Notes under the pieces: generated by a model
Told to the model about the DNA's origin: nothing
Databases searched by the model: none
The model's input: only the letters and a program-made list of their open reading frames with translations
Shown here: positions 11,571 to 24,343 of the stretch, piece after piece
How the letters are laid out: each line of letters starts with the position of its first letter
Position numbering within the stretch: the stretch's first letter is position 1
Translations under genes and position numbers: made by a program
NCBI GenBank assembly: GCA_900074885.1
Contig: FJUW01000053.1
Coordinates: forward strand, 318,250 to 382,249
Length of the DNA: 64,000 nt
Origin: Rhynchosporium graminicola
Taxonomy: Eukaryota; Ascomycota; Leotiomycetes; Helotiales; Ploettnerulaceae
Direction: 5' to 3'

Positions 11571-14500
11571 TCAGACGAATCCAAGTCTCCCCTTAAAGTC
11601 CTCAAAGTTCTCCGGATCTACAATCTCAACCTCGCCTCCAGGTCTCACACCCTTTGCCTCCATCTCCGGCAGATTCAGCCTGATCCTCGCAGCCAATTTT
11701 CCCTTTGGCCTCTCCATTCCGCGATTAATATCTCGCTCCTCCAAAACACGAGCCTTCTTAACAACGCCATCTTTCCAGCTATCCCAAGCCTCGTAGTTCT
11801 CTTTCTGTTTCGCGACGTGATATTGTGGAGTTGCTTTCGCTGGTCTCCAAGCGAGTCTATTTTTGGGCATTGTACTGAGATCGTAAACCTTTGCAGTGGA
11901 TGTAAGATTGAGAAGCTCGTTGAGGACATCTTGACCTTCGGCCAGGACAAGATCTTTGCGCTGCTCTTCTTTACTCTGAGGCTTGATTAAAGGTGCTTCT
12001 AACCAGTCCATATTCTGGGATTCGGTAAGACGAGCGCGTCGATTATCTTCTCTGAGGTACCGGACAGCTGCTTGAAGACTTGTGATCTCAGTCTTGAGAG
12101 CGTCCATTTCGCGAGCTGTCGCGACAGCTTGCTCTTGACCTGCTTTGGTACCCGGTGCAGCAACACCAAGAGCCTTTGCGTCTTCGGCAATCTTTTTCCA
12201 ATTCTCACGATCAGCTTCGATAGTGGTGAGTTCCTTATTTTGAGACTCGATAGATTCTGTGAGCTCAGCTTCACGCTTCTTAGCATCTTCGATCTTCTTC
12301 TCGAGCTCGGAGATTTTCTCGTTCTTTTTATTGGCATCTCGCATACGGCTTTCCAGAAGCTCGATCTTGACTGAAGCTTCCTCGAGCGTTTGATCTTTCA
12401 TTGCGATGAGTCTGGCGCGCTCGTGATTGTCGTCCTTTAGACGGCGCATTTCTTCTTCTGCATCTACGTGTACAGTCTTTGACGATTTCAGCTCCCCAGA
12501 TCTAAGAACCCACGGTGCTACTGCTCGCTCGAACTCTTGGGTCATCTCGAGATCAGAAGCTAGAGCGGCGAGGTCTATTAAAGAGGCTGTCAAAGTGCGC
12601 AACTTGTTGGAGTATGTAGAGAACAGGTCCGATTCACTTGACGAGAACAATGTAGAAGTTGTGCGATGAACGGTGCTTTGGACTTCGAGGTACGTGAATG
12701 GTTCGGCTCTTCCTTCTTCGTGGAGAAGAGTGTAGAGATCCTCGCCGATATGGCGAGAGAATTTGGCCAATTCCTCAGTAGCTGTTTCGCATTGCTCGAA
12801 AGTCTGAAGAGTGTCCGGAGTCAGTGACAATGACCTAGTCTTGAGATCTTCAAGAGCTCTGACAGCCTTGCCAATAATGACCTTGGCACTTCTTGTATGA
12901 CTGATGACCGATTCCGTCTTGCGAGAGAAATGTTGAGCAAGTTCATCTTCGTCACCTTGACTTGGGATAATAGCCTGTACCATCGATCTCGCAGCCAGCA
13001 TCGCGGTAGCAGCATTCTCGAGGTGACTTTGCATGACCAAGGTTCGCATGTGTACTTCATCGGCATAACTTGCCAGACCTGGTGAGATATGCACCTCTGC
13101 CAAATGTGACATGAGTGCGATAGTGCGCTGGAGCTCACTTGCGCACTTCTTCTCGTTGAGCTCATCTCGTCGCAGTCCATCAATCCATGCATTGAGCGCC
13201 CTCTCAACTGGTTCAAGTTCATACAAGGCTCCTGCAAACTTTGCGAATTGTTCTGTGGAGCAGTGACTGATAGCATTGACGAAGCGATCACACATGGCAG
13301 AAACCCAAGAAAGTTTGTCGAGAACATCGCATCCCGCGAATAAGTCGTCCTGGTGGCCAGCCGGAGGATGCCCGTTGACCCTCTCTTTGATAAATCCGTG
13401 CAATAAGTTGGCCTTGAACTCAACACGCTTGAAGCGGAGCAAGGCCAGGACAGAGTCTCTTTCAGCATGGAATGCTTCCGGCAAGAATAACTGAACAATG
13501 GCGAGATGCTCAGAAGCTTCCTGGGCATCTAGTCGACGAAGCTCCAGGTCAATGGTCTTGACCTGCGTCTTAGCAGCGGACACCTGGAGCTTCATGTTCA
13601 GGTCCATCATTGCACGCGAACGACTATTGAGTTGCTCCGACTCGGTCTCTGTCATCGCATGTGATGCTCTCATGTCTTCTAGATCGCTCTGCAGGTTGGT
13701 GACAAGTTCTCTGAACCTTGACAATGTATACTCCAAGTCCTCCATTGCCTCTTCTTGTTGAGCTGCTCGTCTTGCTTGCTCACCGATGATGCTGTCTTTG
13801 AAGTCGATGTCCTCTTGCATTTCCTTCTCAGTCTCAACATGGTTGATTTCTAGCTCATCGTTTAATTCTTTTAGGCTTTCAAGATCTTCGATAGTTGCCT
13901 TAAGTTCATCAATTTCCTCATTCATGCTCATGTTTCTCTCGGTCAATTCCTCGATCATGTCCTCAGCTCCAAGAGCATTGTCGAGTTGTTGACGTAGATC
14001 TTCAATAGCTGCTTCTGAAGATGCCAGCTTTTCCTTGGCGACCTCATAGTGCTCCTTCACTGGTCCCAGCTCCCTAATATCCTCTTCCAAGCTCTTGATC
14101 TCGTCCCGAAGCTCCGATTCTGTCTGCTGGGTCATGTCACGCAATCGAATCAGGGCTTCTCTGAGTCGTTCGTTATTACGTTCCATTTGCAACCAACCTT
14201 GACTACTCTTCTCCTCTGGGCTCATTTCTCCACCAAGCTCGGCATTTTCCTCTCGAAGGACCTCTACCTCCAACTCCAGTTCTTCGGTCTTCTGCTTCAA
14301 AGCTTCTAACTCGGTCTTCAAGACTTCTGCTGTTTCCTCTGCCATCTCCCTGTCTAGGGTTGCCATCTCAAGCACAACATCATGCTCGGCCTGTATATCT
14401 TCGATAGCTTCGAATCGAGTTTGAGCTTCTTTCAATTGTTTTCGTAGATCTGTGATCTCTTGCTGCTGTGGCTGATATTTGGTTTGTAGCTTCTGAATGA

Positions 14501-15699
14501 TGCCTTCAAATTTATCCCGTTCGCTCTGTATCCTCTCTAGTGCTTTCAACTTATCTCTATCCTCCATTCGTTTTTTGTCCATGAGACGAAGTTTAGTCTT
14601 CAGATCTTCAATTTCTCTGCTCGCTGCTGTACTTTGTCCACCAACTCGTTGGACCACAGGTGATGTAGTGCCTCGACTGGATGTAGGTGACGCACGCGAT
14701 CGGTCTGTTGCTGCTGTCCTCGAAAGCACTGGACTCATCGGCTTGGGCGAAACAGTGTCGTCACTTTTGATAGGAGATGCACCTCGATCTTCGTCTCCAG
14801 TATCATGTCCACTGCCTTCGCTAGCTTGAGCACTACTTAATTGACTCGCGATAGAACGCACCCCTTCACCAGATTGTATCCTGCCCTTGGGCGCTAGCGA
14901 CATCCGTCCACTCGTAGTCCTTGCAGGAGGTACGCCTGGCCTGCTACCTGCACCTGTGACGGACGATCTTGTTTGTGAAGCAGGCCTGGCTGGTGGACCC
15001 ATCGATGTTCGATTTCCTCCGATACTCGGTCGTGGTTTCGATATGGACACAGAGGGCTTTTGTGCATGCGAAGGAGTTCCCGTTCGAGATGTGGAAGTTG
15101 TAGATGTCGCTGCGGAGAGCTGTTTGGTGGGAGACTTCGTAGGGGACTATTGCAACATAAGGAATTGTTCAGGATGTCCTGCATTTTGGCTTACCCGTAG
15201 CATGCTGGAAGGCCGTGACCTAGTTACTGGACTTGGGCTCGCGGCATTTATACTCATCCGTTTACCTGCCGTCGCATCTGCCACAGTACTCAATCTCCTT
15301 CCTAGTCCAGGTCCCCCGACACTGCTCGGCCTCGAAGGCTTCTTGACAGCTGCAGATCCATTTGCCTTTGTTGCTGGAGCCTGTGCTTGTTGTAATACCA
15401 CAGCTGCTGCTGGTCTAAGGAACATGCCTCTCGACGGCTCGCAATCAAAGTACCGCTGTCCTTGGACGCTGCCGTCATTTTTGCCGTCGAGGCTGTCCAA
15501 TTCCACTCCTACCCAATCTCCTTCTGCAAATTCGGTCTGTCCGACATAGCGTACTATTCCAGTTCTACCATCTGCGAGCTGAACTATCTGGCCAACTATT
15601 ACGCAAGTTAGTATTTGTCTGGGTTCATGATCGGGGTGTTGCGGGCTTCAATCCGCCAGGCATCAATTGTAAAAGGTACGGACCTGCAAGCTCAGACAT
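11571..15699 (-). CDS. ro-3: Dynactin p150Glued large subunit
   Basis: Exons: 15699-15684, 15595-15195 and 15146-11571, giving 1,330 residues. The N terminus (MSELAVGQIVQLADGRTGIV) is a CAP-Gly domain (~1-70) with the tubulin/EB1 tail-binding motif GKNDGSVQG followed by RYFDC. A basic Ser/Pro/Arg-rich linker (~75-315) follows, typical for microtubule contact. Then comes a long coiled coil (~316-670), the dynactin domain beginning near LELRRLDAQEASEHL (~676-955) and a further coiled coil to the C terminus. The protein anchors dynactin to dynein and microtubules and is needed for nuclear and vesicle transport in hyphae; the Neurospora gene is ro-3 and the yeast one NIP100. The first exon is only 16 nt and uses a non-consensus GTCCGT donor, but its phase restores the conserved N terminus exactly. 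Confidence 0.93.
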
Positions 15700-16905
15700 T
15701 TTGCAGAATCATTGGAATCACAGCTGCTCCGATATTCACAACTTTCAGTCCTGGCTCTGGGCGCCGTTGTGGCTAGTATGTTTGTGACGTTGATGTTGAG
15801 ACAATCGCGTTGAATGTCCACAAGACGCGCTGCCGATTCAAGTCTTGGCATATTAATGATCCCCATGAGTCGCCTTCCGCGCCAGTTGCTAACTACCATC
15901 AAATGTTCAAGCAATCTTTCACCAATGTCGAGTCGGCCTTGTCGCTACATCCTCAGCGCCTAGGAAGTGGATAGGGGGATTCTTTACAATAGAGCAGTAG
16001 TTTTACCTGAACATTTTATAATCGGCAGAGAAGAAAACTCGACATGTTTTGGCAACGTAATTCCCAATACGAAACTTGGATCGGCGACGTATAACCATCC
16101 CCTGTATGATCAGAATAGCTTGAAAACTTGTTCACATTCACAAATTCTGCTCTGGCAAACTTTACTCCCATTGTGCATATGTTCACATCACGGAAGAACT
16201 TACAGCCATCGTCTGAACTTTGATGATAGCGAATCGCGATGTACATGTGAGCCAGTTGGCGCGAAGAAAACCGCCAGTTGAAGCATGGATAGAGCGCTCA
16301 TATTCCGATATAACAGTGTAAGGCAGCATTTGAGAGAAAGGATGATCATGCAGCCGGAATCTTGAGGCAAATGATGGGTTGCTGGATTCAGGAGATATCA
16401 AGTACTAAAGATAGCTGCCACGAAATCGGCGTCCGCAACACCCCCGACTTGGCGTAGGACATTCAGTGCTGCGATACCTGGCTCCTTAAATTTGGTGTTG
16501 TAGTCAGGTGAATGACATCTCTCTTCCTCTTAGATCTGCACGCAGATATATTGATCAGCCAAACGTGTAAATGTCACAACACGATACTCATGGGAATATG
16601 GCCCACTATTTGTTGCAAATAATGTTCCTCTTTTGCAGGCTTTCCTTGACTCGCTTAAGCTCCTCAAAAACAGACAAACAAACATGTGATGCGGCTGTGC
16701 TTTACATCCAAGTAGGGTTCATACGGGGAGGACTTCAACAGATTAATTACTTTGGATATTGCTAGGGTGGAAAGAATACTGATATTAATATTAAAATTTA
16801 GAATGAAGCAGACGTGATTCATGAGGTGAGAAGGAAGGTGCCGGATATGGGACACAATAGTCAGTGAGGGATGGACCTGAACAGCCTGAGCGTGCTATCA
16901 GAAAG
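15700..16905. other. Intergenic: dynactin promoter and left flank of the retrotransposon
   Basis: About 1.2 kb of normal base composition, ending in the target-site duplication GAAAG (16901-16905). No gene is supported. The 5' part of the galactose oxidase that survives on the other side of the transposon was looked for here and not recognised. Confidence 0.55.
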
Positions 16906-17078
16906 TATTGGTATCACAGGTATCGCGATAGTTTCATGGTTTTAAGCTCCCTGAATAGTTATATTCAGTAAGTCTCTAGAGCTACGATTTCTATAGAGAG
17001 TTGACTATATATAGTGCAACTCTCCCTTTATTAGTTAACGCAAGTAAACTCCCTTTATTAACTGCAGAGCTCTAAATA
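16906..17078 (-). repeat. LTR, left copy (173 bp)
   Basis: Aligns without gaps to the right copy at 22544-22716. I count 16 mismatches by eye, all transitions, most at CpA/TpG. It begins TA and ends TA where an intact LTR would have TG and CA, as expected after C-to-T/G-to-A change. For the minus-strand element this is the 3' LTR. Confidence 0.93.
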
Positions 17079-20000
17079 CTAGTAATACTTTCTTCTCGAT
17101 AGTAAAGTAAACAAAATATAGTCTAATCTCCCTATAAATAAAACTCCGTATATATAACCTTCTATTTCCCTTGTACTAGTATAGCCTTATTAATTCGTTA
17201 ATTTAGTAATTCAGACCTCCCTTTATACCTATCTCTTAACTCCTATAATTAGCTAGTTCGTTGATAAGAATAGCTTAAGGCTCCGATTTAGTATAGATTT
17301 AGTAAGAGTATTAGCTGGATTATTCGTACTATCGATCTATCTGATCTCTATAATCTCCCGGCGTTAGTACGACTACTGTAGAGCTATAATATCGATCATC
17401 AATCTCTTCTCCTTAGTAGTACTAATCTTTACTAAATACTCGTATAATAAGTATAAATCAGTATATACGATTAAAAGAAGTAGAGGTAAATTAAGCTAAG
17501 CTATAATCTTAGTAATTATCGTATTAATTATAATTACTATATTAACTCCTACTACTATTCCGTATACTTCTAAAGTAAGAGACGATCGAGTAACTCTCTT
17601 AGATTTAGTAGAACTAGCGTAGATTAAATTACTGCGTATAATAAATTAATCTCTCTTAATAATTAAAGATTCGTTACTAATAGTAATTAAGTAGCTAAGT
17701 TAGGAACTTAAATCTTTATTATTAGTAAAAGATCTATTAATAAATACGAAGATCTTAGCAGTAGAGAGGTCTAAATCGATATATTTGATACTACGGTCCA
17801 AGTTATCTATTTACTACTATAGACGCTTATTCAGAGCTCGTATATCGTCTTTAGTAGGGTTTTAGTGCTAGGCTACTACTAATAAATCGAAGGAAGCTTC
17901 GGGTTAGTAAATTGAAGTAATATATACTCTTCTTACGTATTACTCCATATATTTCTGACTATAATCAGTAGTAGTTTTATCTACTAGTTAGATCTTCTTC
18001 GCTTGACCTTTCTATCCTAGAAAGAGGTAGTCCTCTCTCTTTACGATTAAATAGCTATTAAAGTTAAATTAGTAGTAGAGCGTTAATATCTCCCTTAATT
18101 TAGTAGTAATCTTAGCTTTAGCGAGTTATTATTCTTTAAGATTAAGAAACTCTTTTATAGTAATACTAAAAGTATTATTAGTTTATAATCTAGCGATTCC
18201 GAAGTACTTCTTATTAGTAGAAATTAATAAATAAGAGTTATAAGTCGAAGTTTCTATATGGAGGCGCTTAATATAGTGAAGGTAATAAGTAACTTACTAA
18301 TAGGTGCTAGCTTCCGGAATACCGTACAGAGCCTTCAATATTATTATAAGAGTACTAGGAGGATATAAATAATATAATTCCTTCGGAATACGTACTAGAA
18401 TTAAGCGCTTAAGGAGAGAATTTAACTAGGTGTATACTTGGGTGATATCTCTTAAGTAAATTAAGGCTCTTCTCTTTTTAAGGCTTAGCGTAAGTAATAT
18501 AATAATCTTCTAGCTTAGATATTAAATTATAAGTAATTAAGTAAGAATTTCTTATTTACTTTTATTATTATAAGCTTAGATAATAATTTGTAACTTTTTA
18601 AAAGGTACTAGCATTAATTTGCCCTTAATCGATCGTACGAATCGAGCGTCGAAAATTCTAGTACCGGCGTGCTTATTATAGTTATATTAGACGAATTTAA
18701 ATACTCCTTACGCTAGCAGACCTTCAATTTCTTACTGATCTAACGCTTAGAAAGGTTCACTAGGCGTAGTAATTACTCCCTCCTAGCGTAGCTTCTTCGA
18801 GAGCTCCAAATCGGCCTTTTCCAGCCGGCTTAAGAAAGCTATATTTACTTCTTTTTCAAGTAGTATTTCTACTAGTATATACTTATCGAAGTAATCGTCT
18901 TTAGCTTTAGCTTCAGCTAAAAACTCAGCTTTAATAGTAAATCTGTAGTATAGAATCCGACTGCGGGTACTCTTCCTTACTTATAATAGTTCTTCTTAAA
19001 CTAGGTACTTCTTATCTCTGCTATTATCTTATAGTAGTAATTCGCTATTATCTTCGTGCTCGGATTAAAGTCGGAGGTAGAGTTTAATAATAGTAGATCG
19101 GAATCTCTTTAGCCCTAAATCTAGCTATACGACGCATATTTCTCCTTCTATAGAGATTAGCTTAAAGGGACTAGTCTATCTAGGTCGATTATTAGTAGCT
19201 TTCTCTCTCCAGACTCTTACTTCTGAATTTAAAGGTAAGCTAAGCGTATCAGAGGTATCTAGACTATTTCTTATAGCTAGAGCGTCTATTACGCTTCTTC
19301 CGGCGACTAATTAGCGTAGTTCCTTCGTAGCTTTAGAGATAGCGAGAGCTTATTAAGTAATCGTAGGAGATAGAGCGTCCTTATCAGATAATCGTAGATA
19401 AGTACCGAAGACTAGAAGTATTAGTATAAGACCTTTTAGACTTATTATATTATTAATTACTTTAATAGCTATTTATAGCATCACTTCTCTTAAAACTCTC
19501 TAGCTTTTCAGTTTATCTTCAATAATCTTATATGCTTATCGCAGTATATTATAATACCTCTCTACCTTACTGATAGCGTTATATGCCTCTATAGGCACTT
19601 CTACGACCTCGATTAATATAGATTTAGTATTCTGATAGAACTTAGTAGATAAGAAGTTAGTACTAGTATTATAGACGACTCTATCAGGAGGTCCAACGTA
19701 GACGTCGATCTAGCAGTAGCGGAAAGCGCTCTAAACTATATCTACTAATATATCTTTTAGCTATTCAGTAGCGTTAAAAGCTATAGTATCGTCGATAACG
19801 TGAAGTACTAGCTTTCTGTAAAGATATATAATATTTAAGATAACTAAGTAGTTAAAATTAACGTTATCTTTTAAGGTAAATTTAAATCTGCCGGGCGATT
19901 TTGCGTATAATTAGTAGTAGTAGTAGATCTCTTAGATCTTCTTTAGTATAGCAGAATCGACCTTATAGCCTGTATAATTAAGTACTTTCTGAAGTCGTAG

Positions 20001-22543
20001 TATTAATAGGTATCTAAGGCGTCTATAGATCTATCGTAATTCGCTCTCTGTAAAGTAATAAACTAACGTATCTTTAGACTTAAGTATTATCTATAGATAT
20101 CTCTACTTACGTACGACTAGTATAACCTTATCTCCTTGCTATAGAATATTTCGTAAGTTATTAAACTTTACTCCGAGTCTATCTATATCTTATAGGTATA
20201 TAAGAAAGGGTATATTTACTATAATAATATAAAAGGTAACGATTCCGACTAGAGTTAGTATATAGACGATTCCTTTGATCTAAGAGCTTCCGGATCCGAA
20301 AATAATAGAATTTAGTAGTAAAGAGGTATCTAATTTAATACTCGGATACTCTTTCTATAAAGTAATAAACTATACCTCTCTAGTAGAGGATATACTAGAA
20401 GTACTTATATCTGGTATAATACTTTGAAATTAACTACTCGAATATCTGTCGGTAAATATAAAGGTTTCGGATAGTGATAAAGAGGTAGGCTCGATGCCGA
20501 ATTTATTGTCTTTAGTAAAGGTATAATAAGCTGAATTATTAGTAAGAGTCTCTATAGCTTGGAGAGCGTTAATCTAACCGAATTTAGTAATAAAGTGTTC
20601 GTTTTTATCGCTATAATCATAGTTTTCTATAGTCTAGTAGTATTTACTATCTCCCTTACTTTTAAGGTCTGCAAAACCTTTAATTCCTTCGTATTTAGTT
20701 AAGAAAGTAGCGTAAGTTTAAAGTATAAGGTCTTCAGTAGTATATACCGCTCCCTAGCGCTTATACTCCAAGTAAGCTTATTTTCTCTCTTTAAGAGTAT
20801 ACTTCGTAGACTAATAGTCTACTTTCTTATAAACGTTATACTTTAGCGTATACGATCTGCCGCTAGATGAAGGTCGGAAGCTACTATAGCTTCCACCTCT
20901 CCCTCTACCTCTGTTTCTTCCTCTATATCTACCTTTGCGTTCCGATAAGTTATAATACTTTCTATCTACCTAATTCTGATCATTCTCGCTGTTATAATAC
21001 TCCGGAGGTAAGGTAAGGTATATAGCAGATAGAGTTAACTTCTTAGAGGTTTTCGTTCCGATAGAGGCTTGTAGTTAGGCGTAAATACCTTCAAAAGTTA
21101 AAGCTGAGTTAAATAGTACTAATTTATACTTTGGAACTCCTCTATAGGCAGCGATAACTTGATCTCGGAGGTTATATTCATATTAGTACTCCTTTATAAG
21201 GCTATACTAATACTTCTGCAGAGTATTAATAGTAATTTCAAGGTATTTAAGGCAACTCTTTCCAGCGTTCTTTAGATCATAGATAACCTTATCTATATAG
21301 ATTTTATACTAGTAGCGTAGATATTCTTAAAGGTTTTCTTAAGTTTAGAAGTACTATTTTATTATAGTTACTATAAGCTTAAAGTTATATCTACGCTTAG
21401 TAATCTTATTATAGTAGAATTACTAGGCGCGACTTTTTAGTATAGTTATAAAAGCAGGTTTAAATTAATTAATTCCGAGCTTCGTATACTAATCTAGGAA
21501 GTACTAGAGCTTTATATCCAAGATATTAAAGAGCTTACTTCTGTACTTATTATTATTGTTATAGTAGTATTTTATCAGGTCGATTAACAGGCGTCTACTA
21601 AGGTCGGTATTAGCGCTATTATTACTCTCCGGGAGTAGAAAGTAAGAGTATAGTTAGTATAATAGTTTATTTAATAGATCTAGAGGTAGAGGAGGTAGAA
21701 AAGGTGGAAAACCGCTTATAGGAGGTTATAAGGGGTCTTTTAGTAATAGTAGTATACGAATTTAGAGGTATTCTAGTTGTAATTTACTAATTTCTAGTTA
21801 TTCCTTTTTATACTCTTTATTCTATAGTTCTATAGTAGTTTCAGTTAAGTAGTTATATATTCTCTAAGCTAGAGAGATATTTCTACGATTTAGATTAACC
21901 TAAACGCGTCTAAGTATTAGTATCTCTTTTAACGCTTTTAGTAAGTTTCTATTTATAGTTTTAAAAGTATCTATAGTCTAATTATTAAAATCCTAGCGGA
22001 ATTAATCCTATAGTACCTTTTCTAAGTATTTACTATACTTATCTCGATAGGTCTCGATTATAAGGTAAATATAGTTATTTAGTACTAGTTCCTTGTAGTA
22101 CTCTTTATTAGATAGATCTATAGAAAGTCCCTAGTAGTCCGGATTAAGCTTAAATTTAATATCCTGCGGTAAGAGGATTATTTTAGCGGTAATTTATTAT
22201 TAGAATAAGGCTTTAGATTATTCTGTGAGCTAGAGATAAATAAATAGATAACTAAATAGATAGATAAGAGGATAGAAGCTTAGAAACTTCCGTTTAATAG
22301 AAAAGATAAGTAGCTACGTTAATACGTGAGGTCTATACTAAGAGCGTAGATAACGCTAAAGAGAGAGTTTTATTTTACCGCAAGTAAAGCAGAAATCGAT
22401 TCTTAAACTTCTAAGTATCTAGAAGTACTTATTAGTATAAACTTAGTAAGATCTTTAGCTGAAATTTAGCTAATATCTCCCTTAAATATCTCTTCTAGAA
22501 ACCTTACTATCTATAGTTAATAGTAAAGTTAACTACTGATTAG

Positions 22544-22716
22544 TATTAGTATTATAGGTATCGCGATAGTTTTATAGTTTTAAGCTCTCTAAATAGTTAT
22601 ATTTAGTAAGTCTCTAGAGCTACGATTTCTATGGAGAGTTAACTATATATAGTGTAACTCTCCCTTTATCAGTTAACGCAGGTAAACTCCCTTTGTTAAC
22701 TGTAGAGCTCTAAACA
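22544..22716 (-). repeat. LTR, right copy (173 bp)
   Basis: Same length as the left LTR, with only transition differences. It ends in CA and is followed directly by the target duplication GAAAG (22717-22721). For the minus-strand element this is the 5' LTR. Confidence 0.93.
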
Positions 22717-22734
22717 GAAAGAAGTCTGATAAAA

Positions 22735-24343
22735 GTGGGCAATAATAGGATGGTGTAATGACAGGAAATACGTATACAGCAACGCATGATTTCGTGATTG
22801 GGAACGTGAGCTCGAGGAATGTGATGGAGACGAAACATGATATGTTTTGTCCGGGTTTGTCAAGGGATTTTAATGGGAGGGCGATCTTGAGTAGTGGTGA
22901 TGATGCGAGGAGGGTCAGTATTTATGAGCCGGGGAATGGGAGTTGGATTACTGCGCCGCAAATGAATCTCTGGCGGGGGTATCAGGGTCCAGTACGCTTT
23001 CGGATGGGAGAAGTACGTACTAGATGTTTTGAAGTCCTTCTTCCGGTGCGTAACCTCTGCTGATTCGAAGCTAGCATTCGTGATTGGAGGATCATGGCTT
23101 GTCGACCCTTCAACTCGTGGTGGAAAGAATGCAGAAGTCTTTGATGAGATCCGAATACTTGGACACTTCTTCCAGGTTGTCCAGTCGACCCAACGCTGAT
23201 GGAAGATAATAATGGAATCTACCGTGAAGATAGTCATGTGAGTTATAGCATTTCTCTGAGCACTTACTTTCAAGCTCTCAACAGATCGTCTTGTCACGAA
23301 ACCAGAATCCTGCCATTCGTCCGATGTCACATTCCCAAACGTTTTATGTAGAAGATCTGAAAAGCTGACCTTCTATAGGACTGGGTCTTCTCCTGGAGCA
23401 ACAGCACCGTATTCCAAGCCGGACCCAGCAAAAGCAATGAACTGGTTTTCCGCACAAGGCAACAGCTCAAACTCACTAGCCGGCATTTGAGGATCCAACG
23501 ACTCAATGTGCGGCACCGCAGTTCTCGACGACGTAGCAGCGAAAAGATGTTCACAGCAGGCGGAGCGCAAAGCTACGAGAACGCACCAGCGACAAACTCT
23601 GCACATCTGATCATTATCGGCTCACCAGGAGACAGACCCAGTAGCGCTAGAGTCCCCACGATAAAACAAGCGCGTTCCTTTGCTAATGGGGTTATCCTTC
23701 CGGATGGAACTGTTTTCATTGTTGGCGGACAGCCATATTCTGTGACATTCATGGATACAGATGCAGTTACGACGCCCGAGCTATGGGATCCTGTGAATCA
23801 GACTTTCACTATATTGCCCGTACATCAAATCCCGCGACCCTATCACAGCATTGCGCTTTTTATTACTCGACGGAACGGTCTTGACGGCTGGTGGAGGTCT
23901 ATGTGGAAGCTATGCGACGAACCATCTTGATGCGGAGTTATACAGTCCTGGCTACTTATTCAAACCTGATAGGTCCGTGGCTAAGAGACCTGTTATCACT
24001 GATATGCCAAACAGTAGGGTGAGGGTTGGTGGGAGACTGACTATTGTTGCTGATTCTCCGGTCATGAGGTTTTCGCTTATTCGTTATGGAAGTGTCACGC
24101 ATACTGTTGATACGGATCAAAGAAGACTGGCGTTCGACTCAGTATCTGGGACGAATACTTGGTAATACGATTAGGGTGCCGAGTGATCCCGGAGCTGCAT
24201 TGCCGGGGTACTGGATGTCGTTTGCTATTGATGGCAAGGGTGTCCCGAGTATTGCAAGGACTGTCAAAATAACGCCCGGAACGCCTGGAAACATACATAA
24301 GCAGGACCGCCCTCCCGGTTTAAACGTTAAGTCTGTGCTGTAG
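22735..24343 (+). pseudogene. Galactose oxidase (radical copper oxidase) pseudogene, 5' end missing
   Basis: The translated pieces follow galactose oxidase: TKHDMFCPGLSRDFNGRAIL, MNLWRGYQ, VIGGSWLVDP, STVFQAGPSK, DSMCGTAVLDD, FANGVILPDGTVFIVGGQ, YHSIALF, GGGLCGSYATNHLDAELYSP, SLIRYGSVTHTVDTDQRR and SDPGAALPGYW. Two introns can still be placed (23013-23074, 23238-23378). The frame breaks near 22986 (two extra bases), 23145, 23430 (extra A), 23545, 23857 (extra T) and 24160, and a TGA stop stands at 23488-23490. The residues that in the family form the Cys-Tyr cofactor and hold copper (Cys in FCPG, Tyr in RGYQ, Tyr-His in YHS, His in THT) are still present, so decay is fairly recent. The N-terminal propeller part and signal peptide are absent: the retrotransposon ends about 20 bp upstream. 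Other genes in the window are open, so sequencing error is an unlikely cause. Confidence 0.85.

Larger units (their letters stand above)
16906..22716 (-). mobile_element. Ty1/copia LTR retrotransposon, complete in structure, destroyed by RIP
   Basis: A 5,811-bp element framed by two 173-bp direct repeats and a 5-bp target duplication, GAAAG at 16901-16905 and 22717-22721. The interior is very rich in TA steps and has no long open frame on either strand. Read on the minus strand, ancestral protein shows through the stops. A gag zinc knuckle lies at 20840-20799 with its cysteines turned to tyrosine (YNVYKKVDY, stop, STKY), preceded by an Arg/Gly-rich tract near 20870-20950. A copia reverse transcriptase lies at about 18420-18170 (LKALYGIPEA), with the catalytic Asp-Asp read as Asn-Asn. 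The order gag then RT towards low coordinates sets the minus orientation. All these changes are G-to-A or C-to-T, as repeat-induced point mutation makes. The element cannot encode its proteins. Confidence 0.92.

Noticed and set aside
12821..13528. 235-codon minus-strand open frame
   Set aside because: Out-of-frame shadow of the dynactin gene.
15600..15665. tRNA-like GGGCTTCAATCC segment
   Set aside because: Lies in the first dynactin intron and no cloverleaf can be drawn.
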